From Dendrocalamus latiflorus (lineage: Eukaryota; Streptophyta; Magnoliopsida; Poales; Poaceae): DNA of 64,000 nucleotides. Location of the stretch: the NCBI GenBank assembly GCA_017311315.1, contig CM029609.1, positions 39,740,744 through 39,804,743 of the forward strand, written 5' to 3'. Below are positions 1 through 11,720 of this stretch, one piece after another (positions within the stretch are counted from its first letter, which is position 1; every line of letters starts with the position of its first letter). A program made the translations under genes and the position numbers. Under the pieces are notes generated by a model. It saw only the letters and a program-made list of their open reading frames with translations, searched no databases and was not told where the DNA came from.

Positions 1-1036
1 GGAACAGGAGAGACTTGATGACACGTGGTAACCTAGTGGTATACCTACATGTGGCAAGTATGGTGATTGCTTTCAATGGAAGATGAGGACCGGGTCAATG
101 AAGAGTATTTTGGTAGTTTGACCAAAATAGCGAAAACCATCTTGGATCAAAACCGTAGCGTATAGGCGACACATTGGAGAGCAGTTTAGGTCAAAGAGAA
201 GTTGAATTGATCAAAACGAATCAAAGCGAAGGACTTAGCGGATATGAACTTATGCTCTTTAAAAAACGTGTATAAGTGAACTTGTGTGAGTAAAACCCGT
301 GTGTGTAGGGTTAACAGGTTTTCCCATTGTAATAGTGCATAGGATCCACTGAGGGTAATAGATGGCTGGTTGCCCATATATAAAAGGGGGTTGGCATGAA
401 GATATGTGTTAACCATCCAACCCATCTTTAGTGCTCACTTTTATAGGGTTAGGGTTTTAGAATGAGTGTCTTGTGTGCTTTTTGTCCTCCAAGGAGGAGT
501 GGCTGTAAAACATATCTTCTTAAGTAAGCAATACATCAATCGTTGTGCATCTCTTTGAGTCTCCTGTTTTTGATTGATGTGCTTTTGATTTTGGTTGGTT
601 TTGATCTCTTTTCTTCCCTTCTTGTGATCTTATTATACCAAGAACGTACAAGAGATAGAGATAATCCTTAAAAATATATCTCCACCTATCTAGACACTTT
701 GATAATAAGATTTATAACACCGCTACTACCGCACAATAGAGGGAGCGGTAATACCATTGATAACAAGATTGATAACGGAGGGAGCGGTACTACCCATCTA
801 GGCCTTGTTCTGGAGGGACTGGTAGTACCGCTGATATAACACTGGTACTATCACACAATGGTAGTATCACGATTATAACGTCGGTAGTTCTGATTTTCCT
901 AATTTCTACTGCTGAGTTTTGTCGTAGCTGTTTCTCTTAATCTTCACAACTCTCTAGCTATTAGAGTTAAGAATTGTGAATACTTTAGGAAAAACTTTTA
1001 AGGCATCATTCATCTTCTCTATTGTCATCTTCGGGT
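1..1036 (+). repeat. LTR-like dispersed repeat, 3' part (cut by window edge)
   Basis: The segment resembles those at about 39150-41232 and 55677-59097. Shared blocks are the run around 207-420 (text on genome-wide lines of 'agggttaacaggtt', then a TATA box at 377-385, tatataaaa) and a closing block near 1000-1036 of the type tcattca...ctct...ttca. A TATA box in the middle and an end in CA would fit the U3-R-U5 layout of an LTR. Positions 780-890 hold degenerate short repeats of a ggtagtaccg type. No coding sequence is seen. The left end lies outside the window, so no target-site duplication can be tested. The LTR assignment is inference. Confidence 0.4.
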
Positions 1037-1405
1037 TTTCACGTTGCAAGGGCAGTTGGGTGGCGGCAGGGTGCGAGGACATGCACGTCAATCAGATCTG
1101 ACGAGCGGGTCGGATAGGTTGACGACGGGGAGACAGCACAGAGCACAGGAGAACAGGTGGAGAGAGATGGAGTGGATGGGAGGAAGGAAAGAACGGATAG
1201 GGGTTCTTCTGAAAAATTTGCTGCTCACGTGTCGATCTTGTTGAGTTGGCATGCCACATGTCCGACAAGTGTCCTGCGTGTGCGTTTTTGACCCAATCTC
1301 TTAATGCCTACCAGTGATCCCTACATACATTTTGAGAGTACCATGATTCAGTTGAACCAAGGCAATAAGTTCAATCACCCTCCATGCATTTTACTCTATC
1401 CTATT

Positions 1406-1759
1406 CATACTCGGTAACCTTTGTTTAGTTGTGTAGATAGCTAATTAGCCTTAAAAATATTGCTTCTCTTGGTTTCTTTCTCCTTTTGGGTGTTCTGGTT
1501 CACCCGGCAACGCTGCTGTGGTGTGCTGATCACCCCGAGATGCTCTTCATGTGTTCTTGCTTTGGACTCAAAAGTTTTCATACTCGGTAACCTTTGTTTA
1601 GTTGTGTAGATAACTAATTAGCCTTAAACCTATTGCTCCTCTTGGTTTCTTTCTCCTTTTGGGTGTTCTGGACTTCTGGTTCACCCGGCAATGCTGCTGT
1701 GGTGTGCTGATCACCCCGAGATGCCCTTCTTGTGTTCTTGCTTTGGACTCAAGTTTTCA
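1406..1759 (+). repeat. Tandem duplication, about 173 bp unit, two copies
   Basis: Copy A (1406-1578) and copy B (1579-1759) both run from catactcggtaacctttg to ttgctttggactca. Copy B has a short insertion (acttctgg) and several substitutions, so the duplication is not very recent. No long ORF crosses it. The rest of 1037-2834 is AT-rich with no recognisable gene; the 66-residue ORF at 1044-1244 has no recognisable domain. Confidence 0.75.
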
Positions 1760-2834
1760 TTAATTGTGTCAGCTATTTTCTTGGACGAGGTTCCAACTTC
1801 GAAGGCAGGACAAAAGGGATAGAAGGACATAAAATGGGTAAAAGTGTGATGGCTTAAGGCAGCGGTGTGTAATTTGACAAAATTGACATTTTGGCTGAGT
1901 GAGAAAACTAGGTGGTATTCAAGTGAACTGACAATTTTCAGTGGTAATTTTCAAAACTGAGTTATCTTTTGGTGCTATATACCCAATATTCTCCTCTCTA
2001 ATAGCGATGTGTTTGTTAATTAGTCCGCTGTGCGAAAAGCTGTTGCCAATATGGATATCCTATGGTTTTTAGAATCGTATTTGAAAGTACGTTAGCATCA
2101 TAGTAATTTTGTAGTTACTAATAATATACTGTGATATAAAGTAATGGTAAAAAAAATTTAGAGATCGTTTTGCGAATGTAGATTTACCAGTTATTAGGCT
2201 CAGCAGTATTACAGAATTCAAGACCTCAACAGAAACGATGCAGGTTCTGATTAGCATCTAAAAAAATTTACGCTATCGGTTGTTTTACTGCCGTTGCTAA
2301 GGATCAATGCAAACACGCACTGCCCATTTAGAACAATAGACTTTCGTATGAATTGCTCAGTTTCATACAATTTTTTTTTTAATTCACGCGTTTTGAACCG
2401 GGCCACGGAATGATTAGAGACACGCATACAGATGATGGAATATTGTACTTCAGCATACATTTGTTACATTTTCATTTCTCCTACGAATTAATTATTTGCT
2501 ACAAGAAGGTAACAAATCCCTAAAAGGGGAATGACAAATAATTTGAAAGATTTAATCAACGCGTGATGTGATTTGCGCACCCCGTCAATACATAAGTTGC
2601 CATAAGTTGCCCGTCAATTGCATTTATTTTGCAAGGTGCAAAAATTATCTCTTCCAATCCCTTGTAACCAGCCATATCTGATATCTCATCCAATTAATGT
2701 ATATCAACAAATGCTACTGTTTCTATACCTCATCCAGTTAACATATATCAACAAATGCTACTATAGAGTTTTGGTATCCAACTTGTTGATTCGTAAATCC
2801 TAAAGGAAGATTTTCATTTGTGTGAGCACATTAA

Positions 2835-4086
2835 GGGCCTGTTTGGGAGAGCTCCACCAGCTCCAGATCCACCTAGAAGGTGAATCTGGAGCTGGATCCA
2901 CCGTGGAGCAGCTCCATCGTGGATCTGGGATTCGTCAAAGTGTTTGGTACAGCTCCATCTCCCTCTCTATCTCACTTCCACCTGGGCCCCACACGTCAGG
3001 GGGCAAAATGAAAAAAAAAAGAATTCCCGGCCGGCAGAGCACGGCGGCTGGGCGGGCACGGCGCGCGGCAGAGGAGGAGGCGGAGAAGAGGAGGAGGCGG
3101 AGCGGCGGCTGGGGGGCGGTGAGGCGGCTGGCCGGAGGAAGGAGGAACTAGAGCGCCGGCGGTGAGGAGGAACTGGAGCGCCGGTGGTCGGAGGAGAGGG
3201 GGAAAGAGGTAAGGTGTGCGCAAGCACGAGTGAGGTATAGGGAGCTCACCGGTGTGGTCGAAGTTGACAGAGGGGAACGGAGGTGAGCCGCAGCGAGCGC
3301 ATGCGGCGGTGTGGCCGGGTCGCTGTGGCGGGGAAGCTTGGGCGGCGGAGGGCGGCGACCGACCACGGGGGTGGCTTCGGGACACCGAGGGGCAGCTCCT
3401 GCCGCGAGAAATCGGCCTGGGACCGCTTGAGGAGGGGGCGGTGGCGGTGGCCGGCCGGAGGCGGAGAAGAAGCGTGCGCGGTGGATTCAAGTGGTGATTT
3501 CTCAATTCATCGCGTGGGGAGGCATCTCAAGGAGGAAGAAGGCGTGGGCGTCGCAGGCGAGGAGGAGGGCGAGGGCGTGGAGCGAGGAGACGAGGCCGGC
3601 GAGAGGAGGGGAGGGGGAAGCGGAGCTAGTGCTGGCGGGGATGGATACGGTGGAGGTGAGGAGGAAGGAGAAGGTGTAGGCGTTGGGTAGGAAGGAGGAG
3701 GAGAGGAGGCGGCGGAGGCGGGGGAAGAGGCAGAGGGCGCGGAGAGGGGAGGCCGAGAGGAGGGAGCGGAGGAGGGAGTTGGGGAGGAAGCGGTCGGCGA
3801 GGAGGGAGGAGGTCGCGTGCGGAGAAGAAGAATGAAATAGAACGAACCGTTTTTTGTGTGTAATCAGTGGCATGGTGGGTAATTTTCTCCAACTCCACCA
3901 ACTTGAGTTTGGTGGAGCACCCCTTGAGGTGCTCCACCAATTTGGTGAATCTGGAGTCAGATCCATGGTTTTGATGGAGCAGATCCACGGTGGAGCTGCT
4001 GAAGCTAGAACTGTTTGGCTAGCAAAATTGAATCCGGATCTGTTTTTTGTGAATCTGGAGCTGGTGGAGCTCTCCCAAACAGGCCC
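2835..4086. mobile_element. Harbinger/Tourist-like non-autonomous DNA transposon
   Basis: The element starts gggcctgtttgggagagctc and ends with the inverted copy ctctcccaaacaggccc. It is flanked on both sides by TAA (2832-2834 and 4087-4089). A GGGCCTGTTTGG-type terminus with a 3-bp TAA duplication is typical of PIF/Harbinger (Tourist-like) elements. Inside each end are further inverted subterminal blocks rich in agctcca, ggtgga and gatccac. The core (about 3010-3840) is very rich in G and A on the plus strand and holds only low-complexity ORFs, with no transposase. The right end lies 30 bp upstream of the plantacyanin TATA box, so the element forms the gene's distal promoter. Confidence 0.85.
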
Positions 4087-4116
4087 TAACACTCATGGCC
4101 AGCCTCTTGAGTTGCC

Positions 4117-4124
4117 TATAAAAG
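4117..4124 (+). promoter_or_regulatory. TATA box of the plantacyanin gene
   Basis: The sequence cctataaaagg lies about 105 bp upstream of the ATG at 4226, a normal spacing for a plant promoter with a 5' leader of about 75 nt. The transposon at 2835-4086 ends just 30 bp upstream, so little native promoter sequence remains between them. Confidence 0.75.
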
Positions 4125-4225
4125 GAGGCCTCCCACACCCAACACAAACCTTCACACGAGCAGCAATTTAATTTTGGTTTTTGTTCTTGTGAGCTTCAGT
4201 AGCGATAAGAACAAGATCAGCATCA

Positions 4226-4682
4226 ATGGCACGGGCAAGCATTGGTGCCGTCGTCCTCGGGCTGCTGCTGGCCCTGTGCTGCGCGGCCACTGTCGCGCAC
4301 GGCAAGAAGGAGTGGATCGTCGGCGACGACAAGGGATGGAGCTTCGGCATCGCCGGCTGGGAGAAGGGCAAGCCCATCGAGGCCGGGGATGTGCTCGGTG
4401 AGTGGATCGAGTTGTTAACCATGCTTAACGTACAATGGATGGATGCATGATCTGATTAATCTGACTGAATTCATGAATGCAGTGTTCAAGTACGACGCGA
4501 AGTCGCACAACGTGGTGGAGGTGGACGAGGGCGCGTACAACTCTTGCAAGCCCGGCGGCGTCGCCCGGACCTACAACTCCGGCGACGACCACATCAAGCT
4601 CGGCAGCGCCAAGGCCTTCTTCATCTGCAGCCTCCCGGGCCACTGCGAGCAGGGCATGAAGATCGCCGTCACCACCAAATAG
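4226..4682 (+). CDS. Plantacyanin (basic blue copper protein)
   Basis: The gene encodes a small secreted type I copper protein of the phytocyanin family, thought to act in electron transfer or signalling in the extracellular matrix. Exon 1 is 4226-4397 and exon 2 is 4483-4682. The 85-bp intron has GT (gtgagt) and AG (gcag) ends and splits the Val of GDVLVFKYD. The spliced product is 123 residues, normal for plantacyanins. Residues 1-26 form a hydrophobic signal peptide ending near AHG. Copper ligands are all visible: His66 (SHNVVEV), Cys106 (FFICSLPGHC), His111 and Met116. Cys79 and Cys112 would form the conserved disulphide. There is no GPI-anchor tail or Pro-rich region, which argues against uclacyanin or ENOD-like types. 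Transposons lie on both sides, at 2835-4086 and 4698-5202; the latter begins 16 bp after the stop codon and so probably lies in the 3' UTR. Confidence 0.93.
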
Positions 4683-4697
4683 ATCGATTCATAGATG

Positions 4698-5202
4698 TAG
4701 GGGTGGAAAATAATAACGGATAATTCGTTTTATCCGATATTCATATCCGAGAAAATACGAATATGGTAAGCAAAATTCGTATTCGGAAATATTTGTATTC
4801 GTATTCGAGAATATCCGTATCCGTATTTGAGAATGTTCGTATTCGTATTCGAGAATATTCGCATCCGTATTCGTATTCGAGACTTTTCGATTCGTATTCA
4901 ATCCATTTCTAGAACCCATGAAAAATCCGTACGAATTTTGTGATTCAAAATTTGAATTTAGATGGTTTAAAACCGGTAACTAGTCAAAAAATGGTGAAAA
5001 TCGGCAAAACCGCTAGGAATCCGTTTTATCCGATATTCGTATCCGAGAAAATCCGTATTCGAAAATATCCGTATTCGTATTCGAGAATATTCGTATCCGT
5101 ATTTGAGAATATTCGAATTCATATTCGTATTCGTTTTAAAAAATATGAATTCGTATTCATATTTGAGACTATTCGATCGTATCTGATCTGTTTCCACTCC
5201 TA
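4698..5202. mobile_element. hAT-type MITE, 505 bp, just after the plantacyanin stop
   Basis: The ends are taggggtggaaa and tttccactccta, with a perfect 8-bp target duplication catagatg at 4690-4697 and 5203-5210. Eight-base duplications and a (T/C)AGGGGTGG terminus are hallmarks of hAT elements. The interior is AT-rich and made of repeated blocks such as tatccgtattcgtattcgag, so the two halves resemble each other. It has no transposase. It would be transcribed as part of the plantacyanin 3' UTR unless polyadenylation happens within or before it. Confidence 0.9.
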
Positions 5203-5210
5203 CATAGATG

Positions 5211-8200
5211 GTCTCGCTCCTGATCCAACCACCCATGCCATCGGCCTATCCCATGTCTTTGTATTAAGTTTGTATGTTACTCTGAAGCATCCCCATGACC
5301 CCCACGTATCGAAGTGAGCAGTGGTCCGTGTGAGGTGTCTCTCCAGCCTCTTGAGTTCTTTTCTTAGCACACATCCCTCCAATATTTGGAGTTTACTCCA
5401 GATCTTTCTTTCCTCTTTAGCACCCACTACAGAATAACACTGGAGTCTTAACATCCTAGCCCCACCTGATACTGAGGGGATGTTAAGGATGGCAGACCGA
5501 CCATCACCAATAGCAACTCAAATGTTTATCGGAGCAAAGGATTTTCAGTTTTGCTCCTATTTAATTTACTCTTTCACTATCTAGTTTTTCTAGCCTCTTT
5601 CAAATATTCATCTTTCTACCAACGTTTTAGATTGGCAGCAAGACAAATACATATAAGATTGTTGACGCTACAAATGCACACAAATTAAAATCCATAAGCG
5701 CACAGGTCATCTGTAGCTTTTCACCTAGAAGTATTAAAAGGTATTGAAATCTATAGGAAAACGAAAAATAGATTCATTACTAGAATAAATTACTACTAAC
5801 TAAAGTGATGAACAAAGAGGTGATTTAATAAACTAAAAGTGAAATAGCAAGATTATCCAAGTTAATTAAGATCCTCTCTTAGGCTAGGTTCACTTACTGC
5901 AATTCATGACTAGATTCATCTAATAGTAATTAGAACTTCTAATACTAGGTTAGCTCTCACCCTATAAATTTATGGGCCCTTTTCAAGTTTCACCCCTGTC
6001 ATAGGTCCATCACCATAATCGCCACTGGCAAGACTTCCACTACTTGATATCGATCAGCCTAATAGATCATCTACGGCAAAGCAATAATTATTTGCAACTA
6101 ATTGTCAACCAGTAGGAAGAGTAATAATCCTCTGAGATTTGTTTTGAGTGTAGCATGTGAGTGCATAGAGTACCCCACAAGTCTTGAAAAAAATGCAATT
6201 ATGTGCAAAGCTTAATAAAGGAATGATAATTTGGTTCTTTTGCACGAAGCAATATTTTATTTCAATTACCATTATATATTTTTCAAAGCATCAATTTAAC
6301 AAAGTAATTGTAATAAATGAAACTTGATAATTTTTAGCGAAGTTTCTAGCCATCAATACTAGTATTAAGGCTCTATCCACCAAGGTTCAAGAATACAGGT
6401 TCTATCTACTAGAACACACACCCGAGAGTTCTATCCATTCCCAAGTTCCCAAAAGATTTTATGTTGAAACTAAAACTAAAGATCAACCAGGTGAAAGCGC
6501 ATCTTGACCACCCTTGACCGTAGGCATGTCTATTTGAATAGTTTCACACTCTGCAGATATTGTACAGTTTTACCCACAAGAGACAATCAACTTATGCTGT
6601 CAGTCAATACACGTTTCCTTAGATGTGTGACTAACAGATTATCACAAGACCTTTACAATGTATTTCCCCAACGAGACTACACCCGCTAAGATTTATACCG
6701 TCGTGGGGTTCTATCCACCCGCTTCGAGAGCCCTCTCTTGCACCATCACATCAAAGGCTTTTATCTAACTCACTTGACCATGTGCCACCAAATGGCGCAA
6801 TCCATGCTAGGCCAATGCAAATTAGTTAGCCAGGTCATACCCATTTAGACTTGTAGTTGTGTGTAGTAGTGCTCAGTTTGGACAATCACAAGTGTTGGTC
6901 CTTAATTGACTTAGGTGGTATTTTCATAATACAAGTTCTCGTGCTTAATCCGCACCAATCCAATCTTACCATCAACCCAAGTCTAAAATAGTTTTCAATA
7001 TTTTATTTTATTTTCTAAACCACCGGCAATACCTATTGCTACATGTTCTCAAAATAAAAGATTAAGGGTATTATATCATTTTCCATCCCTAGGGTTATAA
7101 TGACCAACTAGCTTGTCTAAGCAATTATACCATTCTAAAATTATTAAACAGTAATATAATCTTAGTACTGAGACAATGATATCCTAAGGTGACAATGGTA
7201 CACGGATATCAACATCAAATAAGGGTATAACAATATCAGATTAACTAACAACCTTAAGATAGAAGTTATCATTTTATGTAACATAGTCATGTATTTACAT
7301 TTTGATAAACATAGGTACAATATGATCAATGAAGTCTTACTTTTGTGAACGTTGGCTGGAACTTCTTCCTGTTGATTAGGAATTTCTTTGAATGCATTGG
7401 ATTCTACGCGTAAAATGAGAAAGCATAAATAAATAAATAAATTCAAATAAATTCATAAAAATATAAAATAGGTACTGGAAGGTATATTAGGAATTTATAT
7501 GAATTTATAAATTTGAATCATTCGATTCAGAGTTCGGACGACGGAGAACGGGCCATCAGAAGATTGGACGGGAGGGAAAATGCTGAAAATTACAAAACGG
7601 AGGAATTTTCCATGGAATATTCTTTTGGGGCTGGTTTTTGGAATTAATGTTCGTATGACTTGTGAGGCCCGACTATACATGAGTCAAGTAAACAAAGTAG
7701 AGAAGAAATAGAGGAGACTCTGGAGAGAAATAGGGGAGGCTTGGGCTGCACTACTGGTGGCTAGCGCTGGCGATGAGCAGCGTGGGTGGTGGCACAAAGG
7801 CCCAAAATGGGTCGATGGCACTTCTGGGGGTAGTCAGCTGGCAGTGGCACAGTGACAGTGGCCGGTGGTGGTGGCGGCGTAGACTAGAGCGGCAGGCGAT
7901 GGCGGGTCGATAGGGGTGATGGTGCACGGTTCAAGAACATGGGGAAAAAGGGTGAGCACGAGCATAGCCTCGGCATAGGGAACACATTGGTGAGGTCGAT
8001 TCAGCTAGAGAATGGCCGGAACAAGCTAGCAATGGTGACGGGTGACCGGCATGGTGGTGGCGACGATGGCGGACCTCCATGGTGACACATTGGACAAACT
8101 GAGGTATGGAACATGTAGATGAGGTGATGGTGATGGTGCAGTAGCAAGAGATTGGATTTCGCCTCACAGGAGGTGATGAATTGGCGACAGAATACGATGT

Positions 8201-9399
8201 TGACTGGTTTTGGGAAAAAAACTGATTCACAATGATTCCCTGTATAAAACCAAATTAACTTTGCATGAGGGTGGAAGATACTCAGAAACATGATGTAACA
8301 TGAAAGGATTTCGAAAAACTTCACCAGAGTGCTCAGAATGCGAGTTGGGATGATGAATGATTTTTGGAATGACGGCTCACAGTGGCTGGTGCACTGGAGT
8401 TTGAGGGAGTTTAAGGAAGGTTTGAAGAGGTGAAAGGCAGTCACAGGAATCCAATTTGAAGGCCTAGGAGAAGGGGAAACCGATGAGGATTCAATGGCAT
8501 CGTGGATTATGGTTTATGGCGTTCAAGATGGAAACTGAAGAATAAAAGGAAATGGTAGGAAATAATTGTAAAGAAACAGATGTGAGTTGATTGCTTGTGT
8601 TGATGGAGACATTTTTCATGTAGGCATTGAAGGGAATGGAGGGGTGGCTCAACTGTCATGGCCTAGGTTAGCGGCTGGCATGGCGCCATGGCTGTTCAAC
8701 CGAAGCAGAGCAAACAGCCAGGAAGGAAAGGAGTAGGAGAGAGAAAAAGAAGGAAGAGGAAAAGAAAAGGGAAAGAAAAATAAAAGGATGGGCCTGGGCA
8801 GAAGAAAGTGGGCTCGGCCCTACAAAAAAATATTTTCAGAATTTTGGACTTGTATTTTGAATTTGGAATTTGGATTTTGGATTGGAATTTAGATTACCTT
8901 CCAGGATTACACATTAAAATCCAAATAATTGAAATAATTAATTTAAAAGAAATTTTTAAAGGAAGCCAAATTTTGGGATGTTATAGGGGCCCACCTCGGG
9001 ATTGTTTTTGAAGACCCATGTATTTTCCAAAATTGCTCCTCTGCTTTTTAACGTGATTTGGTATAGTTTTGGCATATTGCCTACAAAACAAATCTCCAGA
9101 ACAAAAATGCCTCTTGTCGAGAGGGTTAGTGCAAATAAATTATAAATTTAGCATTGTCATATCATGAAATGTGGAGATTTTGGAGTCAAATTTGTGAAAT
9201 ATTGATTGTCAATAAAGATATAAGGGGAAATAACGAATGCTAACCTTTGTCTTATGCTGCCGTGTGAGTTTTGAAAAATTTAAGGTTTAACTACATTTGC
9301 ATTGACTCCTCACAAAAAAAAGATTTGCAATAACCATATTTAGAGGTTGAGAGTCATATATAAAGCTCACTTGATTATTGTTTTAGGTGTTATAAGCTT
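5211..9399. repeat. Non-coding, repeat-like region (no gene seen)
   Basis: No convincing gene is seen. A short hairpin occurs near 5448-5477 (cttaacatcc with ggatgttaag). Around 6540-6640 the run containing actctgcagatattgtacag and tttacccacaag resembles the block actctgcagag...tttacccacacg in the long LTRs at 13660-20360. Around 8940-8985 the end tttgggatgttata resembles the end of those LTRs. A diverged relative of that LTR family, in the same orientation, may therefore cover much of 5.6-9 kb. Boundaries and target duplications could not be found, so this is a weak inference. Confidence 0.3.
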
Positions 9400-11230
9400 T
9401 CTCCTTTTGTAAGCTCTTGCTTTTCATAAATATGATGAGTCTTCAAGCTCAAGCAGTAGGGGGACTTTTTGGAGAAGTTGGAATTATACAGAGAGAAGGA
9501 TCCAAAAGCTACAATTGTGCTTGGTGACAATGCTCTCAGGAATAATCAAATGATTTTCCCAAAGATACAAAAGGAATTAGTGAGGCTTGTGCAAAGGAGA
9601 ATAGCAGTGCTATTATTTCTAAGATAGGAGAGCATCATTTTTGCAATGCCAATTGATGAGACTTGTGATGCACCAATCAAGGAACGAATAGCTATGATTT
9701 TGATGTTCATAGCTACTTTTTTGTCTACATTTCAAATTAATCTTGTTATAATTGTCATTTGTCAATAGTTATTTTTTTCCATCTAGGTAAGTCAATGATC
9801 AAGGGCATGTGATTGAGAGGTTCCTTGGGGTTTAGCATATTTCTGATACTACATCATCTTTACTGATGGTAGATCTGGATGCTATGTTTGGAACACATGG
9901 TTTATCTATTTCTAAATTGCCAGGGCAAGGATACGATGGAGCGTCAAACATGAGAGGTTAGTTTCATGTGTTGCCAAGATGCATATTGGATGAAAATCCA
10001 TATGCTTTTTGCATCCATTACTTCGTTCATCAATTACAGTTAGTGATAGTTTCCATTGCCAAATGTTGTAGTTTTGTCTTGGATTTCTTTAACTACACCA
10101 CTTTGAACATTGACACTATTAGTGCTTCTTGTAAGAGGAGAGATCAACTTCTCCAAGATCACCATGACAAACTTGTGGGCTAATCAGAGAAAGGTGATAT
10201 TTTTGTAGGAAGAGAAAAAACAAAAAACGAATCTTGCAAGGCCTGGTGATACTCTATGAGGCACACACCATAAAACTTTTGCTCGTCATCAAATAATATG
10301 GACCTTTGTATTGGAGGTATCAGAGAATGTTAGTGAAAATATAGATAATGCAGATAAGAAAACTCAAGCATCGGGTTTGATAAGAAAGATAGACAATTTT
10401 GAATTTGTACTTATGTTGCATCTTATGATCAGAGTATTAGGGAAGACTCAAGAACTGTTACAATATGCTTGCAAAGGAAAAATCATAACATTGTTTGTGT
10501 TGTAGGATTGATTGGATCTATGTTGAAGAATATGAATGATATAAGGACACAGATGATTGGGATGATCTTTTTGAATAGTTAAAGAGCTTCTATCTAAAAG
10601 GAACATAATTGTGTCAAATATGGAAGATACAATACCGATAATTATGGGTCACTCAATGTGTCATGGTTCCAAATTGGTAAGTTACTACTATCATTTCCAT
10701 TATAAAATTTTTAATGTGGTGCTTGACGAAATTCTTGCTGAGTTAACCAATTATTTTGCTGAAAGATCAACTCAGTTATTGATATATTTGCTTGTCTTGA
10801 TCTGAAGAATTCTTTTACCAACTTTAATGAAGACAACTAATCCACCATGCTAGGATTTATGTTGCGGACTTCTCTGAATATGATTATGTAGTCCTAAAGG
10901 ACCAAGTTGATGCATTAACTGTGGATGTGAGAGATGATGAATTTCTCAAATTGTAATGATCTTGGGAAACTTGCTGTGAAGATGGTTCAAACTGATGGAC
11001 ACACATGTTACTTATGGTGTATTGGCTCATTAAAATTGCCTTGATTTTGCCTGTGGCAACAACGACAGTCAAACGAACCTTTTCTGCTATGAATATTATT
11101 AAGATTGAGCTAAAAATAAAATAAGCAACAAATCGATAAATGATAGCATAGTATGCTATATCGAGCGAGATATGTTTACAGCAATTAAAGATAATAGCGT
11201 TTTCAAAGTATGAAGTCACGTTGGAATAAA
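9400..11230 (+). pseudogene. Decayed hAT transposase (TTF-type/ZMYM1-like)
   Basis: Fragments in all three plus frames follow, in order, the layout of plant TTF-type zinc-finger hAT transposases. Recognisable pieces are LAFHKYDESS near 9415, DNALRNNQMIFPKIQKEL near 9530, GQGYDGASNMRG near 9930, then ENPYAFCIHYFVHQLQL in the open frame 9968-10183, followed by a SASCKRRDQLL block. The frame 10311-10505 gives VLEVSENVSEN through LHLMIRVLGKTQEL. The hAT dimerisation region is LPVATTTVKRTFSAMNIIK near 11040-11100. Frameshifts and stops break it everywhere, so it cannot make a transposase. The N-terminal zinc finger is not seen. No terminal repeats were identified around it. Confidence 0.8.
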
Positions 11231-11720
11231 TTACCTCATGCTAGAACTTAGTGGTATGTTTTTGTATTTGTGAATTTACCGTTTATATCATTTGTTATTC
11301 TAATTTATGATTTATATATGTTACTTTGTCTATATAGGTTGCTGTAATGCTTGACCATATTTCAATATAGATGGTGCCTATGTAGCATAGAGACATGTCA
11401 TGATGTTTGGTGGACCGAATCTTGATAAGGTATTTATTTTGGTTAGAATATTTTTTCAATGTCATTTGTTTATTTCACTGTAATATCAGTTGTTGTATCA
11501 ATGGTTATGTACTTTTGCTATGATGTAGTTTAATTGCAATCTAGTGAGGCTTCTAGGGTGGGTTCAGCACCACTTAGACTTTGGCCTTTTGGCTTGCTGC
11601 AATAATGACTAACTTTTAAACGATACATTTTTAGGTGGGGTCTATAGATAGATTATAGTATAATCTCTACTGAGTTTAGTTGTACCGGCCAAAATTGTAT
11701 GCAACTATTTCTCTCTACGT

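Noticed and set aside
3283..3690. 135-residue Gly/Arg/Glu-rich ORF
   Set aside because: It is produced by the GA-rich core of the Harbinger-like element, and overlapping frames are equally open.
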